Source: an uncultured Mucilaginibacter sp. | GTDB taxonomy: Bacteria; Bacteroidota; Bacteroidia; Sphingobacteriales; Sphingobacteriaceae | Direction of reading: 5' to 3' | Assembly (NCBI GenBank): GCA_903863845.1 | Contig: CAIPDP010000016.1 | Location: 1 to 39,610 of the forward strand | DNA length: 39,610 bases | Part shown: positions 16,977 to 25,298 of the stretch, piece after piece | How the letters are laid out: every line of letters starts with the position of its first letter | Numbering within the stretch: the first letter of the stretch is position 1 | Program-made: the position numbers and the translations under genes | Notes under the pieces: generated by a model | What the model was told of the DNA's origin: nothing | Seen by the model: the letters and a program-made list of their open reading frames with translations, nothing else | Database searches by the model: none

Positions 16977-18251
16977 AACGTCTTGAAAGTAGTGCATTTA
17001 AATACCTACGATGGAAACGGCGGAGCGGGCAGAGCCAGCCTCAGGCTTAACAGCGCTTTACGTGATCAAGGTATCGAATCAAAGGTAATAGTCCATTACA
17101 AATTTGGCAAAAACCCTGACATAGGCGAATTTAACACAAATTTGTTGCAAAAGGCCTGGACCGCAGCCATGATAGTTCTTGAACGGATATGGGCCAAAAG
17201 ATACCTGAAGGCCGTAAAAACGCCGTTTTCTTTTGCCTGGTTCGGGCGGTCTGTCATTCGTCATCCTGATGTTATCGCCGCTGATATCATCCATTTGCAC
17301 TGGGTAAATCATGGGTTTTTGAACCCAAAGCACCTGGCTGAAATTGCAAAACTGGGTAAACCTGTAGTATGGACTTTCCACGACAGCAATGCATTTACCG
17401 GGGGCTGTCATGTGCGGTATACCTGCGAAAATTTTAAAAAAGATTGCGGCAATTGCCCTTTACTGGAAAATGCCAGCGCTAAGGATTATTCGCATAAGAT
17501 TTGGGTGGACAAAAATGAAGCCTATCAGCTACTTGATTTTACCATTATAGCCCCCAGTACCTGGATGCAGAGATCCGTCGGCGAAAGTAGTCTGATGAAA
17601 GGCAAACCGGTTGAGCAAATAGCCAATACATTGGAGACGGATATATTTAAACCACAAAACAAGGCTGAAGCAAAAGCGAAGGCTGGTTTTGCGGCAGATA
17701 AATTTATTTTTCTAAGCGGTTTTATGCCTTCACGTAAAGATCTGCATAAGGGAACAAGTTATCTAATGGAGGCATTGGAATTGCTTAAAACCCGGATGGG
17801 TGCAAAAGCAGAAGATATTGAATTGGTTGTGTTTGGTAATCGCAATTCGGAAGATGTGCCCGATTTTCCATTCCCGACCACCTTCCTGGGGACGATCAAT
17901 GATGACGCACAATTGGCGCTGTGCTATGCAGGGGCTGATGCATTTTTGATCCCTTCGCTTGAAGATAATTTGCCTTACACAGTAATGGAAAGCCTTTCAA
18001 GCGGTACTCCGGTGATCACTTTCAAAACAGGTGGCATACCGGATATGGTGAAGCACCTGCAAAACGGGTACGTAGCTGAGTACAGGTCTTCGGAAAGTTT
18101 TGCTGATGGTATGGAGTGGGTGATCAATTTTCCGGATCGTGCCTTGTTGAATGATGCCGCCAGGCAAACGGTAATGGATCATTTTTCAGAAAAGGTGATC
18201 GCAGCCAGGCATATTGAATTGTATCAAAAACTGAAAGAGGCGACTATCTAA
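16974..18251 (+). CDS. Glycosyltransferase family 4 (GT-B fold)
   Basis: A protein of up to 425 residues. The N-terminal VVHLNTYDGNGGAGRA is the acceptor-side Rossmann strand and glycine loop; the C-terminal half carries the donor-site pattern PSLEDNLPYTVMESLSSGTPV with the EX7E motif of GT4 enzymes. An insertion with C145, C151, C158 and C161 follows WTFHDSNAFTGG. The longest start is TTG at 16974; a TTG three codons later (16983, giving MKVVHLN) fits better with the overlapping promoter. No ATG precedes the fold. It probably transfers a sugar in surface-polysaccharide synthesis, together with the GT2 gene that follows. It diverges from the tricorn-like gene. Confidence 0.88.
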   Translation: MNVLKVVHLNTYDGNGGAGRASLRLNSALRDQGIESKVIVHYKFGKNPDIGEFNTNLLQKAWTAAMIVLERIWAKRYLKAVKTPFSFAWFGRSVIRHPDVIAADIIHLHWVNHGFLNPKHLAEIAKLGKPVVWTFHDSNAFTGGCHVRYTCENFKKDCGNCPLLENASAKDYSHKIWVDKNEAYQLLDFTIIAPSTWMQRSVGESSLMKGKPVEQIANTLETDIFKPQNKAEAKAKAGFAADKFIFLSGFMPSRKDLHKGTSYLMEALELLKTRMGAKAEDIELVVFGNRNSEDVPDFPFPTTFLGTINDDAQLALCYAGADAFLIPSLEDNLPYTVMESLSSGTPVITFKTGGIPDMVKHLQNGYVAEYRSSESFADGMEWVINFPDRALLNDAARQTVMDHFSEKVIAARHIELYQKLKEATI

Positions 18252-18274
18252 ATACTTTGCATAAATATTAATTT

Positions 18275-18320
18275 AACCACAGAGGACACGAAGGTTTTCG
18301 CAGAGAGTACCAGAGAAAGC
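18275..18320. repeat. Degenerate CACAGAG-type intergenic repeat
   Basis: Purine-rich stretch starting AACCACAGAGGACACGAAGG and continuing with diverged CAGAGA copies at 18301 and 18311. I recall similar ACCACAGAG...CAGAG strings between genes in many Bacteroidota genomes; this was not checked. It ends eight bases before the GT2 start codon. Confidence 0.5.
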
Positions 18321-18327
18321 AGCAAAT

Positions 18328-19080
18328 ATGTTTCAGCCGAAATTAAGCGTCATTACAATTGTGTATAACAACGCCGCAGCTATTGAGCGGACGATGCTTT
18401 CGGTGCTGGAACAAACTTATCCGAATATTGAATATATCATCGTTGATGGTCTATCGACTGACGGAACACTTGATATCATCAAAAAATATAGCGATCGGCT
18501 TGCGGTTTTGATCAGCGAAAAGGATGCGGGTATTTATGATGCGATGAATAAAGGCCTTGCTGCGGCTACCGGAGACTACGTGCTTTTTATGAACTCAGGT
18601 GATGAGATATTTGCGAAAGAAACCGCAGCTAATGTTTTTGCTTCCGCTGCCAATGCCGATATTTATTATGGTGAGACCGAAATGATAGATAGCACCGGCC
18701 GAAGCCTTGGTCAGCGGCGCCACAAAGCCCCCGATCACTTTAGTTGGAGGAGTTTCAGGTATGGCATGAGTGTGAGCCATCAGGCCATCTACATCAAGCG
18801 TACAATTGCTGAACCTTTCGATCTGCGATACCAACTAAGCGCAGATATCGACTGGATTTTAAGGGCAGCGAAAAAAGCGGATAAGATCGTTAACGTGCAC
18901 CAATACGTTGCTAAATATTTGGTAGGGGGCATGTCCAAAAAACGGCATCAGGAAAGCCTCATAGAACGTTTTGATATCATGAAGAGGCATTATGGTTTAC
19001 TGCCCACAGTGTTAAATCATTTCATTATTGCTTTTAACCTGGGGTGGTATTGGTTGAGGCATCGGAGAACGAATGATTGA
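18328..19080 (+). CDS. Glycosyltransferase family 2
   Basis: A 250-residue GT2 enzyme. The nucleotide-binding part shows SVITIVYNNA and YIIVDGLSTDGT (DGxSTDGT motif), followed by EKDAGIYDAMNKG and VLFMNSGDE in the position of the metal-binding motif. SADIDWILRA carries the likely catalytic acidic pair. No membrane segment is seen. It follows the GT4 gene after 76 bases that hold a CACAGAG-type repeat and is probably expressed with it. The sugar and acceptor are unknown. Confidence 0.9.
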   Translation: MFQPKLSVITIVYNNAAAIERTMLSVLEQTYPNIEYIIVDGLSTDGTLDIIKKYSDRLAVLISEKDAGIYDAMNKGLAAATGDYVLFMNSGDEIFAKETAANVFASAANADIYYGETEMIDSTGRSLGQRRHKAPDHFSWRSFRYGMSVSHQAIYIKRTIAEPFDLRYQLSADIDWILRAAKKADKIVNVHQYVAKYLVGGMSKKRHQESLIERFDIMKRHYGLLPTVLNHFIIAFNLGWYWLRHRRTND

Positions 19081-19081
19081 A

Positions 19082-19441
19082 TTACTCAATTATTGTAATC
19101 TGATCTTTATAAATTTCAATATAAACAAAATCCCTAGACAGAGCAGGAAATATCAGAGGCAAATATTTATCTATTAAAATGATCAATTCATTGTTTGAGA
19201 TATTACCCAATCCGATCCGTATTACTTTTTTTGGAGTATTATTAACAAAATGGGAATCTTTAAAATCCCGATCCTTAGTTACCACTACAAAGTCGTTTTC
19301 GTCTGCATATTTACAAATTGCGCTATCGTCAGTAAACCATCTTTGTAATATTTGATTAACATGTATCGAATTACATTCAGGTTGTTCGTCAAGAAATTTT
19401 GAAAGACGAATTGGTAAATGGACGTCGACAAGGAAATTCAT
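19082..19441 (-). CDS. PIN-like DUF5615 family protein, likely toxin
   Basis: A 119-residue protein beginning MNFLVDVHLP, with D6 as the first acidic residue and DDSAICKYADENDFVVVTKDRDF as the second acidic cluster, the pattern of DUF5615 PIN-like nucleases. It starts directly after the stop codon of a DUF433 gene, the usual partner of DUF5615, so the pair is probably a toxin-antitoxin module. The stop lies one base from the stop of the convergent GT2 gene. The target RNA is unknown, and activity of this family is mainly predicted. Confidence 0.85.
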   Translation of the reverse strand: MNFLVDVHLPIRLSKFLDEQPECNSIHVNQILQRWFTDDSAICKYADENDFVVVTKDRDFKDSHFVNNTPKKVIRIGLGNISNNELIILIDKYLPLIFPALSRDFVYIEIYKDQITIIE

Positions 19442-19672
19442 TTAGTTAATTTCGAGCAATGATTTTCCAGATAGCGTAATTTTGGCATACGCTAAGGCAG
19501 CCAGTATATCTTCTCTTTCGAGTTCTGGGTGATCTTGTTCGATATCCTCAAAAGACATTCCGGATGCAATTAAATCAATAATGATCTCAACTGGCCAGCG
19601 CATATGACGGATGCAGGCTTTACCATGACAAATATTAGAGTCAATGGTGATTCTTTCTAATAAAGTACTCAT
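19442..19672 (-). CDS. DUF433 family protein, likely antitoxin
   Basis: A 76-residue protein with the DUF433 signature: ITIDSNICHGKACIRHMRWPVEIIIDLIASGMSFEDIEQDHPELEREDILAALAYA would be the typical full motif; the key landmarks here are CHGKACIR (15-22), then a helix-turn-helix-like region with IIDLIASGMS (31-40) and the DHPELEREDI stretch (47-56). DUF433 domains bind DNA-like folds and sit with DUF5615 proteins. The stop codon abuts the ATG of the DUF5615 gene without any gap, implying coupled translation. No operator was recognised upstream. Confidence 0.85.
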   Translation of the reverse strand: MSTLLERITIDSNICHGKACIRHMRWPVEIIIDLIASGMSFEDIEQDHPELEREDILAALAYAKITLSGKSLLEIN

Positions 19673-19702
19673 TATGTAAATTTAAGAGTAATTAGTGGAA
19701 AC

Positions 19703-19736
19703 AAAAAAAGCGATGCCTTTTAAAGCATCGCTTTTT
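19703..19736 (-). terminator. Intrinsic terminator after the YfhO gene
   Basis: AGCGATGC (19709-19716) pairs with GCATCGCT (19725-19732), flanked by A-runs and T-runs on both sides. Read on the minus strand it lies 19 bases after the YfhO-family stop and ends in a run of T. The symmetric A/T tracts mean it could also act on plus-strand transcripts. Confidence 0.85.
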
Positions 19737-19754
19737 CAAATACAGAGATTTAAT

Positions 19755-22289
19755 CTATTTCTTTTTTGTCAACGGCTTTTCTTTCTCTGCTGGAGTTTCA
19801 GCAACCACAGATTGTCCATCCTTTTTCTTAAAGCCAGCATAAGCAGCGCCACCTAAAGCCAGTACCAATAAGATAGAACCTGCCAGTGATATCTTTTCGC
19901 CGGTATAGTAAGAAGCTGGATGGAAGATAAATTCGATCTTATGGTTACCTGCCGGGATGACTGCGGCTCTTAAAAGATAGTCGGCTCTGAAATAAGGGCG
20001 TTCAGTACCATCGATATACATTTTCCAGCCTTTGTCGTAGTACACTTCTGAGAATACAGCAATTGAATTTACCGTGCTGCCGCTTTTGTAGGTCAAATGA
20101 TCAGGCGAGTAGTTGGCCAACTCAATAGTTCCTGCCGGAGCAACACCAGTACTTTGACCATCGATCATTTTTTTGAAGCTCATATCAACGATCGCTTTAT
20201 CCTTAGGTGAAAATGCACTGATGGCTTTCATTTCGTCATCAGCGTCCTTCACATATTCGACATCTTTTACAAACCATGCGTGGCCGCAAGCTCCCGGGTT
20301 ACGTACCATTGAAAGGTTGCCTGTTTTGGGATCCTGATTGATCAGGAACCTGACATTGAACATATCCAAAACATCCTGGTTAACGGATTTGGAGAATTGA
20401 TTGTCGAACAATTCTTCTACACGTTTTAACCGTGCTGCCGAATAACCCCACAACGTTTTGTGAAAGAAAGGTGTTGTTACATCATATTTTGGATTTTGTG
20501 TCAGATCGACCACACGGAAATCGGGGTCAGTATCCCGTTGGATAAACTGGTCAACTTCGCGGGCTTTTACCACTTGCGACGCATCCTGCTTGTCGGCAAA
20601 GTTTGAATCTTTCAAATAACGTTTGTCTACCTGCCATAGGTCACCCAAAATCAAAACAAATAGCCCGATATAAAGTACAGGTGTTTTTATCTTCTGCTTA
20701 AAATATAACCACAATAAACCGAATGCTACACTGATCAACACCAATGAACGAACTGCATCCCAAAATTCAAGGTTCTCGCGATCTTTGATAAGGGCACTTG
20801 CAACAGCATTAGCCGCGCCGTTATCACCTTTCATTGCCTGAGCAAGTGCTGCTATCCCATTGGCCTGACCAGATGGACGGAAATTCAAAATAAATCCCGG
20901 TACAACAATCAAAATCAAAGCAATGCCGCCCGTGATATAAAATGAAATTTTCAGTTTTTTAAATAGCTCCGTTTTGTCGGTCGATTCCACTAATTCATTA
21001 ATAGCTAAAACCGCCAAAATAGGGAAGCATAAGCCGGTAACTGCTAATATTGATTCGACAGCGCGAAACTTATTATAAAGTGGAAAATGGTCGAAGAAAA
21101 AGTCAGATACAAAGGGGAAATTATTGCCATAGGCTAGCAAGACAGTTAGCACTACTGTTGCCAGAAGCCACCATTTCATACGGCTTTTTACAATGAATAA
21201 ACCAAAAATAAATAAGAAGAAGATAACAGCACCGAAGTAAACCGGACCTGAAGTTGAAGGCTTCTCTCCCCAGTAAAGCGATAAACCGGGAAAGCTTCCT
21301 GTGATCTGTTGAGCTGCTGTAAATGCCTGCTCTTCTGGTATGCCTTTATCTTTAAGGGCCTTTACAATGGCTGAATTTTGATCCAAACCTTCGTTCTGCG
21401 AACTACCTCCGGCTGCGTAAGGCACAAGGAACGATATTGATTCCGGAACCGTTTCACTGTATTGATAGGCGTAATCTTTTGTAAGTCCATTGCTTGGCTC
21501 TTTCGTGTTTTGTTTAAGATTCGACTGACCACGGATGGTATCCATACCATATTCATAAGTGCTCCAAAGAGACGATGCATTAACAGCCAAAGCAATCGCA
21601 ATAGCTCCTCCAAGGTAGGCAAGTGATTTTACAAAGTCTCGGGTTGCCTTGCTTTTGATCGCATGATAAGCCTCAATTGCTATATAAATAAACAGGGCGA
21701 TCAATAAATAGTAGGTCATTTGCACGTGGTTGGCACGTATTTCTAATGCCAGAAACAAAGCAGTTAATGAGCCACCTAACAAGTATCTGCCTCGAAGTGT
21801 AAGTATAATGCTTGCCAGTATGGGAGCAAAGAATGCTATGGCAAATACCTGGTTGGTATGCCCGGCAAGCAGCAAAATGACATTGTACGACGTAAAGGTA
21901 AATGCAACAGCCCCTGCGGCAGCAAGCCAGGGACTGGCCCGTAGAACGATGAAAAGAAAATACGCTCCGAAAAGCAATAGGAATATATTGTATAAAGGAT
22001 TTGGCAGAACTGTTGTAACTCCTTTAACTACCCAGGTAGTAATGTTATTAGGATAAGGTGCCCAGATCTGAAAAGTAGGCATACCACCGAAGATCTGGTT
22101 GGTCCATAATATGGTTGTATCCTTGTCTTTGTAATGATTGATCTCAGTCTGTGTAGATTGAGCACCGATCACATCAGCCTGGCCCAAAGTCTTACCCTGG
22201 AAAGCCGGAGTAAAGTAAAAAAAGCAAATCGCTATTAAAATTCCGATGATGACCAGGTGGGTACCATTTCGCTTGAACCAATTATCCAT
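19755..22289 (-). CDS. YfhO-family polytopic membrane protein
   Basis: An 844-residue membrane protein with a dozen or so hydrophobic segments in the first ~560 residues, one at the C-terminus (about 803-823), and a soluble domain between. The N-terminal FYFTPAFQGKTLGQADVIG and QTEINHYKD, and later FPLYNKFRAVESILAV, are typical of the Bacteroidota YfhO group. YfhO proteins belong to the GT-C-like membrane enzymes; in Gram-positive bacteria a relative adds sugars to teichoic acids. Here it might glycosylate a surface polymer, in line with the nearby glycosyltransferases. The lysine-rich tail (EKEKPLTKKK) is cytoplasmic or disordered. It has its own promoter and terminator. Confidence 0.88.
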   Translation of the reverse strand: MDNWFKRNGTHLVIIGILIAICFFYFTPAFQGKTLGQADVIGAQSTQTEINHYKDKDTTILWTNQIFGGMPTFQIWAPYPNNITTWVVKGVTTVLPNPLYNIFLLLFGAYFLFIVLRASPWLAAAGAVAFTFTSYNVILLLAGHTNQVFAIAFFAPILASIILTLRGRYLLGGSLTALFLALEIRANHVQMTYYLLIALFIYIAIEAYHAIKSKATRDFVKSLAYLGGAIAIALAVNASSLWSTYEYGMDTIRGQSNLKQNTKEPSNGLTKDYAYQYSETVPESISFLVPYAAGGSSQNEGLDQNSAIVKALKDKGIPEEQAFTAAQQITGSFPGLSLYWGEKPSTSGPVYFGAVIFFLFIFGLFIVKSRMKWWLLATVVLTVLLAYGNNFPFVSDFFFDHFPLYNKFRAVESILAVTGLCFPILAVLAINELVESTDKTELFKKLKISFYITGGIALILIVVPGFILNFRPSGQANGIAALAQAMKGDNGAANAVASALIKDRENLEFWDAVRSLVLISVAFGLLWLYFKQKIKTPVLYIGLFVLILGDLWQVDKRYLKDSNFADKQDASQVVKAREVDQFIQRDTDPDFRVVDLTQNPKYDVTTPFFHKTLWGYSAARLKRVEELFDNQFSKSVNQDVLDMFNVRFLINQDPKTGNLSMVRNPGACGHAWFVKDVEYVKDADDEMKAISAFSPKDKAIVDMSFKKMIDGQSTGVAPAGTIELANYSPDHLTYKSGSTVNSIAVFSEVYYDKGWKMYIDGTERPYFRADYLLRAAVIPAGNHKIEFIFHPASYYTGEKISLAGSILLVLALGGAAYAGFKKKDGQSVVAETPAEKEKPLTKKK

Positions 22290-22323
22290 CTAAATTGTAT
22301 GAGGTGAAAAAAATATAATCCCC

Positions 22324-22331
22324 CAAAAATA
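22324..22331 (-). promoter_or_regulatory. Putative -7 box of the YfhO gene
   Basis: On the minus strand this reads TATTTTTG, a full match to TAnnTTTG, 34 bases before the YfhO ATG. A weak TTTC lies 18 bases further upstream at the -33 position. Confidence 0.5.
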
Positions 22332-22392
22332 GAAATTTGAGTTAGAATAGAAATTTATTTTTGTTCGGCGATTTTATAGGTGTGACTACAGG

Positions 22393-22677
22393 TCAGACCA
22401 TTAAAAACAAGAGGCTCATTCCTGCCAGGCTAATGATATATGCAATGATGGCAATCCTGTTGTACTCCTCGCGGTAACGATAGATATTGAAAGCATTATA
22501 AAGGCCTAATACGCCCAATACCACCCAAAAAAACCAGTTGATCTTATGATTGGATTTGCTAAAGGCCATCAAGCCGAAAGTCACCACTGCATAGTTTACA
22601 ACAATGAGGGTGAACGTTTCAGGCGTGCCATAGTGGCGTCGCTTGAAAATGGGAGGTCTTTCCAGCGGGTCTCGCAT
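22393..22677 (-). CDS. Small membrane protein, unknown function
   Basis: A 94-residue protein with a basic N-terminus (RDPLERPPIFKRRHYG) and three predicted membrane helices (about 22-40, 46-62, 73-92). I do not recognise the family. It starts one base after the stop of the DUF4834-type gene and is clearly co-transcribed with it. The basic N-terminus is expected on the cytoplasmic side. Confidence 0.7.
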   Translation of the reverse strand: MRDPLERPPIFKRRHYGTPETFTLIVVNYAVVTFGLMAFSKSNHKINWFFWVVLGVLGLYNAFNIYRYREEYNRIAIIAYIISLAGMSLLFLMV

Positions 22678-22678
22678 A

Positions 22679-22921
22679 CTATTTCAGATCTTCGTAGTCC
22701 ACAAAGTCGCCTTCAGAATCAGGTATTGATTTTTTCTTTTTTTCAGGAACATAATCAACACTAACTTTTCCTTCCGGAGCATTTTGGCGGTATTGTTGTT
22801 GCTGAGCATCCTGAGCTTTATTCATCACACTTTGAAACAACATGGGCAACAAAAGGCGCACAGCAGCGCGAATGATATATAATATAAGTATGGCTATTAG
22901 TAGAAAACGAATAAATTCCAT
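22679..22921 (-). CDS. DUF4834 family small membrane protein
   Basis: An 80-residue protein with one N-terminal membrane helix (about 5-27, containing RAAVRLLLPML), then a glutamine-rich segment (AQQQQYRQ) and a conserved-looking acidic tail (GDFVDYEDLK). This layout, with the DYE-like ending, matches the DUF4834 family of Bacteroidota. Function unknown. It is the first gene of a two-gene unit with the 94-residue membrane protein, behind a clear -7 box. Confidence 0.78.
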   Translation of the reverse strand: MEFIRFLLIAILILYIIRAAVRLLLPMLFQSVMNKAQDAQQQQYRQNAPEGKVSVDYVPEKKKKSIPDSEGDFVDYEDLK

Positions 22922-22940
22922 TTTAATAAATTTTGGAGTA

Positions 22941-22948
22941 CAAATATA
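22941..22948 (-). promoter_or_regulatory. Putative -7 box of the DUF4834 gene
   Basis: On the minus strand this reads TATATTTG, a full match to TAnnTTTG, 19 bases before the ATG at 22921. The -33 region is T-rich without a distinct TTG. Confidence 0.5.
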
Positions 22949-23109
22949 AGTTTAAAACGTAAAAAAAGTTTTTATCTGTTTTTTCAACGAATTTTTTGAC
23001 GCTACCAACTGTTCAATGTTACATCATTGGATAGTCATTTAAATTTCAGGACCCCATGCTCCTCCTTCCTCTATTGGATAGGCTAAGGTATCGGAGGGGG
23101 CCTTACAAT

Positions 23110-25134
23110 TTAAAACCTTTCTTCCATTAACTTTTCAAGTGCAAACATTTCGTCGCGGAGTTTGGCGGCCTGCAGAAAGTCCATATCTTTTGCTGCGGTG
23201 ACCATTTCGCGACGTGTATTTTCGATGGCCTTTTTCAAATCGGCTTTATTCATGTATTGAACTATCGGGTCCGCAGCCAGTGAAACGGAGTCGGCTTCTA
23301 CGTAGGCTTTTTGTACACCACCTACAAAATCCATGACTGATGTTTGCTCAATAATAGCTTCTCTCGATTTGCCAACGGTCCTCGGCGTAATACCGTGTTC
23401 CAGGTTATAGGCGATCTGCTTTTCGCGGCGGCGGTTAGTTTCGTCGATAGTGATACGCATCGAGTCGGTAATTTTATCAGCATACATGATCACCCGGCCA
23501 CGATCGTTACGCGCAGCGCGACCTATGGTTTGTATCAGCGATCGCTCAGAACGCAGGAAGCCCTCTTTATCGGCATCCAATATTGCAACCAGCGAAACTT
23601 CCGGCAGATCCAGTCCTTCGCGCAGCAGGTTGATACCGATCAATACATCAAACTCGCCCAAGCGCAGTCCCCGAAGGATTTCCACGCGGTCAAGCGTCTT
23701 CACTTCGCTGTGAATATACCGGCATTTGATACCCAGTTTATCCATGTATTTAGCCAATTCTTCAGACATGCGTTTGGTCAGCGTCGTTACCAGCACACGG
23801 TCGCCTTGTTTGATGGTTTGGTCCACCTCTTCCAGCAGGTCATCAACCTGGTTAATGACCGGTCGGATATCGATCACAGGATCCAATAAGCCTGTCGGCC
23901 TGATCACCTGTTCTACAACAACACCACCACATTTTTCCAGCTCGAAGTCACCCGGAGTGGCGCTCACATAGATCGTTTGGGGTGCCAGGCTTTCAAATTC
24001 CTGGAAGTTGAGCGGGCGGTTGTCCAGAGCAGCGGGTAATCTAAAACCATATTCAACCAATGATATTTTGCGTGAGCGGTCGCCACCGTACATGGCCCTG
24101 ATCTGGGGTACAGTTACGTGACTTTCATCGATCACCATTAAATAATCGTCAGGGAAATAATCAAGCAGACAAAATGGTCGGGCACCCGGTTTGCGTCCAT
24201 CAAAAAACCTTGAATAATTCTCAATACCCGAACAATATCCCAGCTCGCGTATCATCTCCAGGTCGTAGTTGACCCTCTCCTCCAGTCGTTTGGCTTCCAG
24301 GAAACGCTGGTCATCGATGAATTGCTTTTTGCGTACTTCCAGTTCTTCCTGTATCGCCCAGATCGATTGGGTGAAACGCTCGCGAGGTGCAACGTACAGG
24401 TTTGCCGGGAAAACAACCATATGGGTAGTTTTTTCGATCGTTTTTCCGGTTGAGGGATCAAAAGTGCTCAATTCCTCAATATCATCGCCAAAAAATGAAA
24501 CACGGTAGGCATAATCAAGATAGGCGGGATAAATGTCCACCACATCTCCTTTTACTCTAAAAGTACCGCGTTTAAAATCCGCTGTGGTACGGGCATATAA
24601 TATCTCCACCAGCCGGTGAAGAAACGCATTCCTGCTGATCCTGGTACCAACAGCAAAGCGAAATACCGAATCTTTAAAGTCATCCGGGTTTCCCATACCA
24701 TAGATGCAGGATATGGAAGAAACAACGATCACATCTCTCCGGCCTGACATCAATGCTGAGGTAGTTCGCAGCCGCAGTTTTTCTATCTCTTCATTGATCG
24801 CCAGATCTTTTTCGATATAGGTATTCGTAGTAGGTATAAAGGCTTCAGGTTGGTAGTAGTCGTAATAGGATACAAAGTAGTTGACCGCATTCTCCGGAAA
24901 GAACTGTTTAAACTCGCCATATAGCTGTGCCGCCAGCGTTTTATTGTGGCTCAAAATAAGCGTCGGACGCTGTGTTTGTGCGATGACATTGGCTATCGAA
25001 AATGTTTTTCCACTACCTGTAACGCCAAGCAGGGTTTGGTACGTATCGTTGTTATTGATGCCCTGTACCAGTTGTTTGATGGCTTCGGGTTGGTCGCCTG
25101 TTGGCTGGTATACCGAGGTTAATTTGAAATCCAT
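23110..25134 (-). CDS. uvrB: Excinuclease ABC subunit UvrB
   Basis: A 674-residue UvrB, full length for the family. Walker A is GVTGSGKT (37-44); the beta-hairpin that probes DNA is YYDYYQPEAFIPTTNTYIEKD-like and begins near residue 91; DESHV is the DEAD-type Walker B motif (about 334); helicase motifs V and VI appear as GINLLREGLDLPE and QTIGRAARN; the C-terminal UVR domain (about 637-670) binds UvrC. UvrB verifies DNA lesions delivered by UvrA and recruits UvrC for incision. It diverges from upp. A -7 box only 10 bases before its ATG suggests a message with almost no leader. Confidence 0.98.
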   Translation of the reverse strand: MDFKLTSVYQPTGDQPEAIKQLVQGINNNDTYQTLLGVTGSGKTFSIANVIAQTQRPTLILSHNKTLAAQLYGEFKQFFPENAVNYFVSYYDYYQPEAFIPTTNTYIEKDLAINEEIEKLRLRTTSALMSGRRDVIVVSSISCIYGMGNPDDFKDSVFRFAVGTRISRNAFLHRLVEILYARTTADFKRGTFRVKGDVVDIYPAYLDYAYRVSFFGDDIEELSTFDPSTGKTIEKTTHMVVFPANLYVAPRERFTQSIWAIQEELEVRKKQFIDDQRFLEAKRLEERVNYDLEMIRELGYCSGIENYSRFFDGRKPGARPFCLLDYFPDDYLMVIDESHVTVPQIRAMYGGDRSRKISLVEYGFRLPAALDNRPLNFQEFESLAPQTIYVSATPGDFELEKCGGVVVEQVIRPTGLLDPVIDIRPVINQVDDLLEEVDQTIKQGDRVLVTTLTKRMSEELAKYMDKLGIKCRYIHSEVKTLDRVEILRGLRLGEFDVLIGINLLREGLDLPEVSLVAILDADKEGFLRSERSLIQTIGRAARNDRGRVIMYADKITDSMRITIDETNRRREKQIAYNLEHGITPRTVGKSREAIIEQTSVMDFVGGVQKAYVEADSVSLAADPIVQYMNKADLKKAIENTRREMVTAAKDMDFLQAAKLRDEMFALEKLMEERF

Positions 25135-25144
25135 AGGTTGGTTA

Positions 25145-25152
25145 CAAAAGTA
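25145..25152 (-). promoter_or_regulatory. Putative uvrB -7 box, very close to the start codon
   Basis: On the minus strand this reads TACTTTTG, a full match to TAnnTTTG. Only 10 bases separate it from the uvrB ATG, so transcription would begin about 3-6 bases before translation. No canonical -33 TTG is found at 17-23 bases. Confidence 0.5.
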
Positions 25153-25298
25153 CGAATAAATGAGACCAAAACTAAGTCAATTGGTATTGGTTAGTAAGGT
25201 TGAAAAATAGGTTGACCTAAAGAAAACTCTATTCAAATACATTTCGTTTGTTATTGAAATCAGTATCCGAATCGATTCAATATTAACCAATTAATCCT

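Noticed and set aside
23040..23109. Considered a terminator after uvrB in the CTCCTCC...GGAGGGGG stretch
   Set aside because: Pairing is imperfect with a long loop and there is no T-run after it on the minus strand.
23344..23889. A 181-codon plus-strand open frame inside uvrB
   Set aside because: It lies antisense to conserved UvrB helicase motifs, and its translation resembles no protein family.
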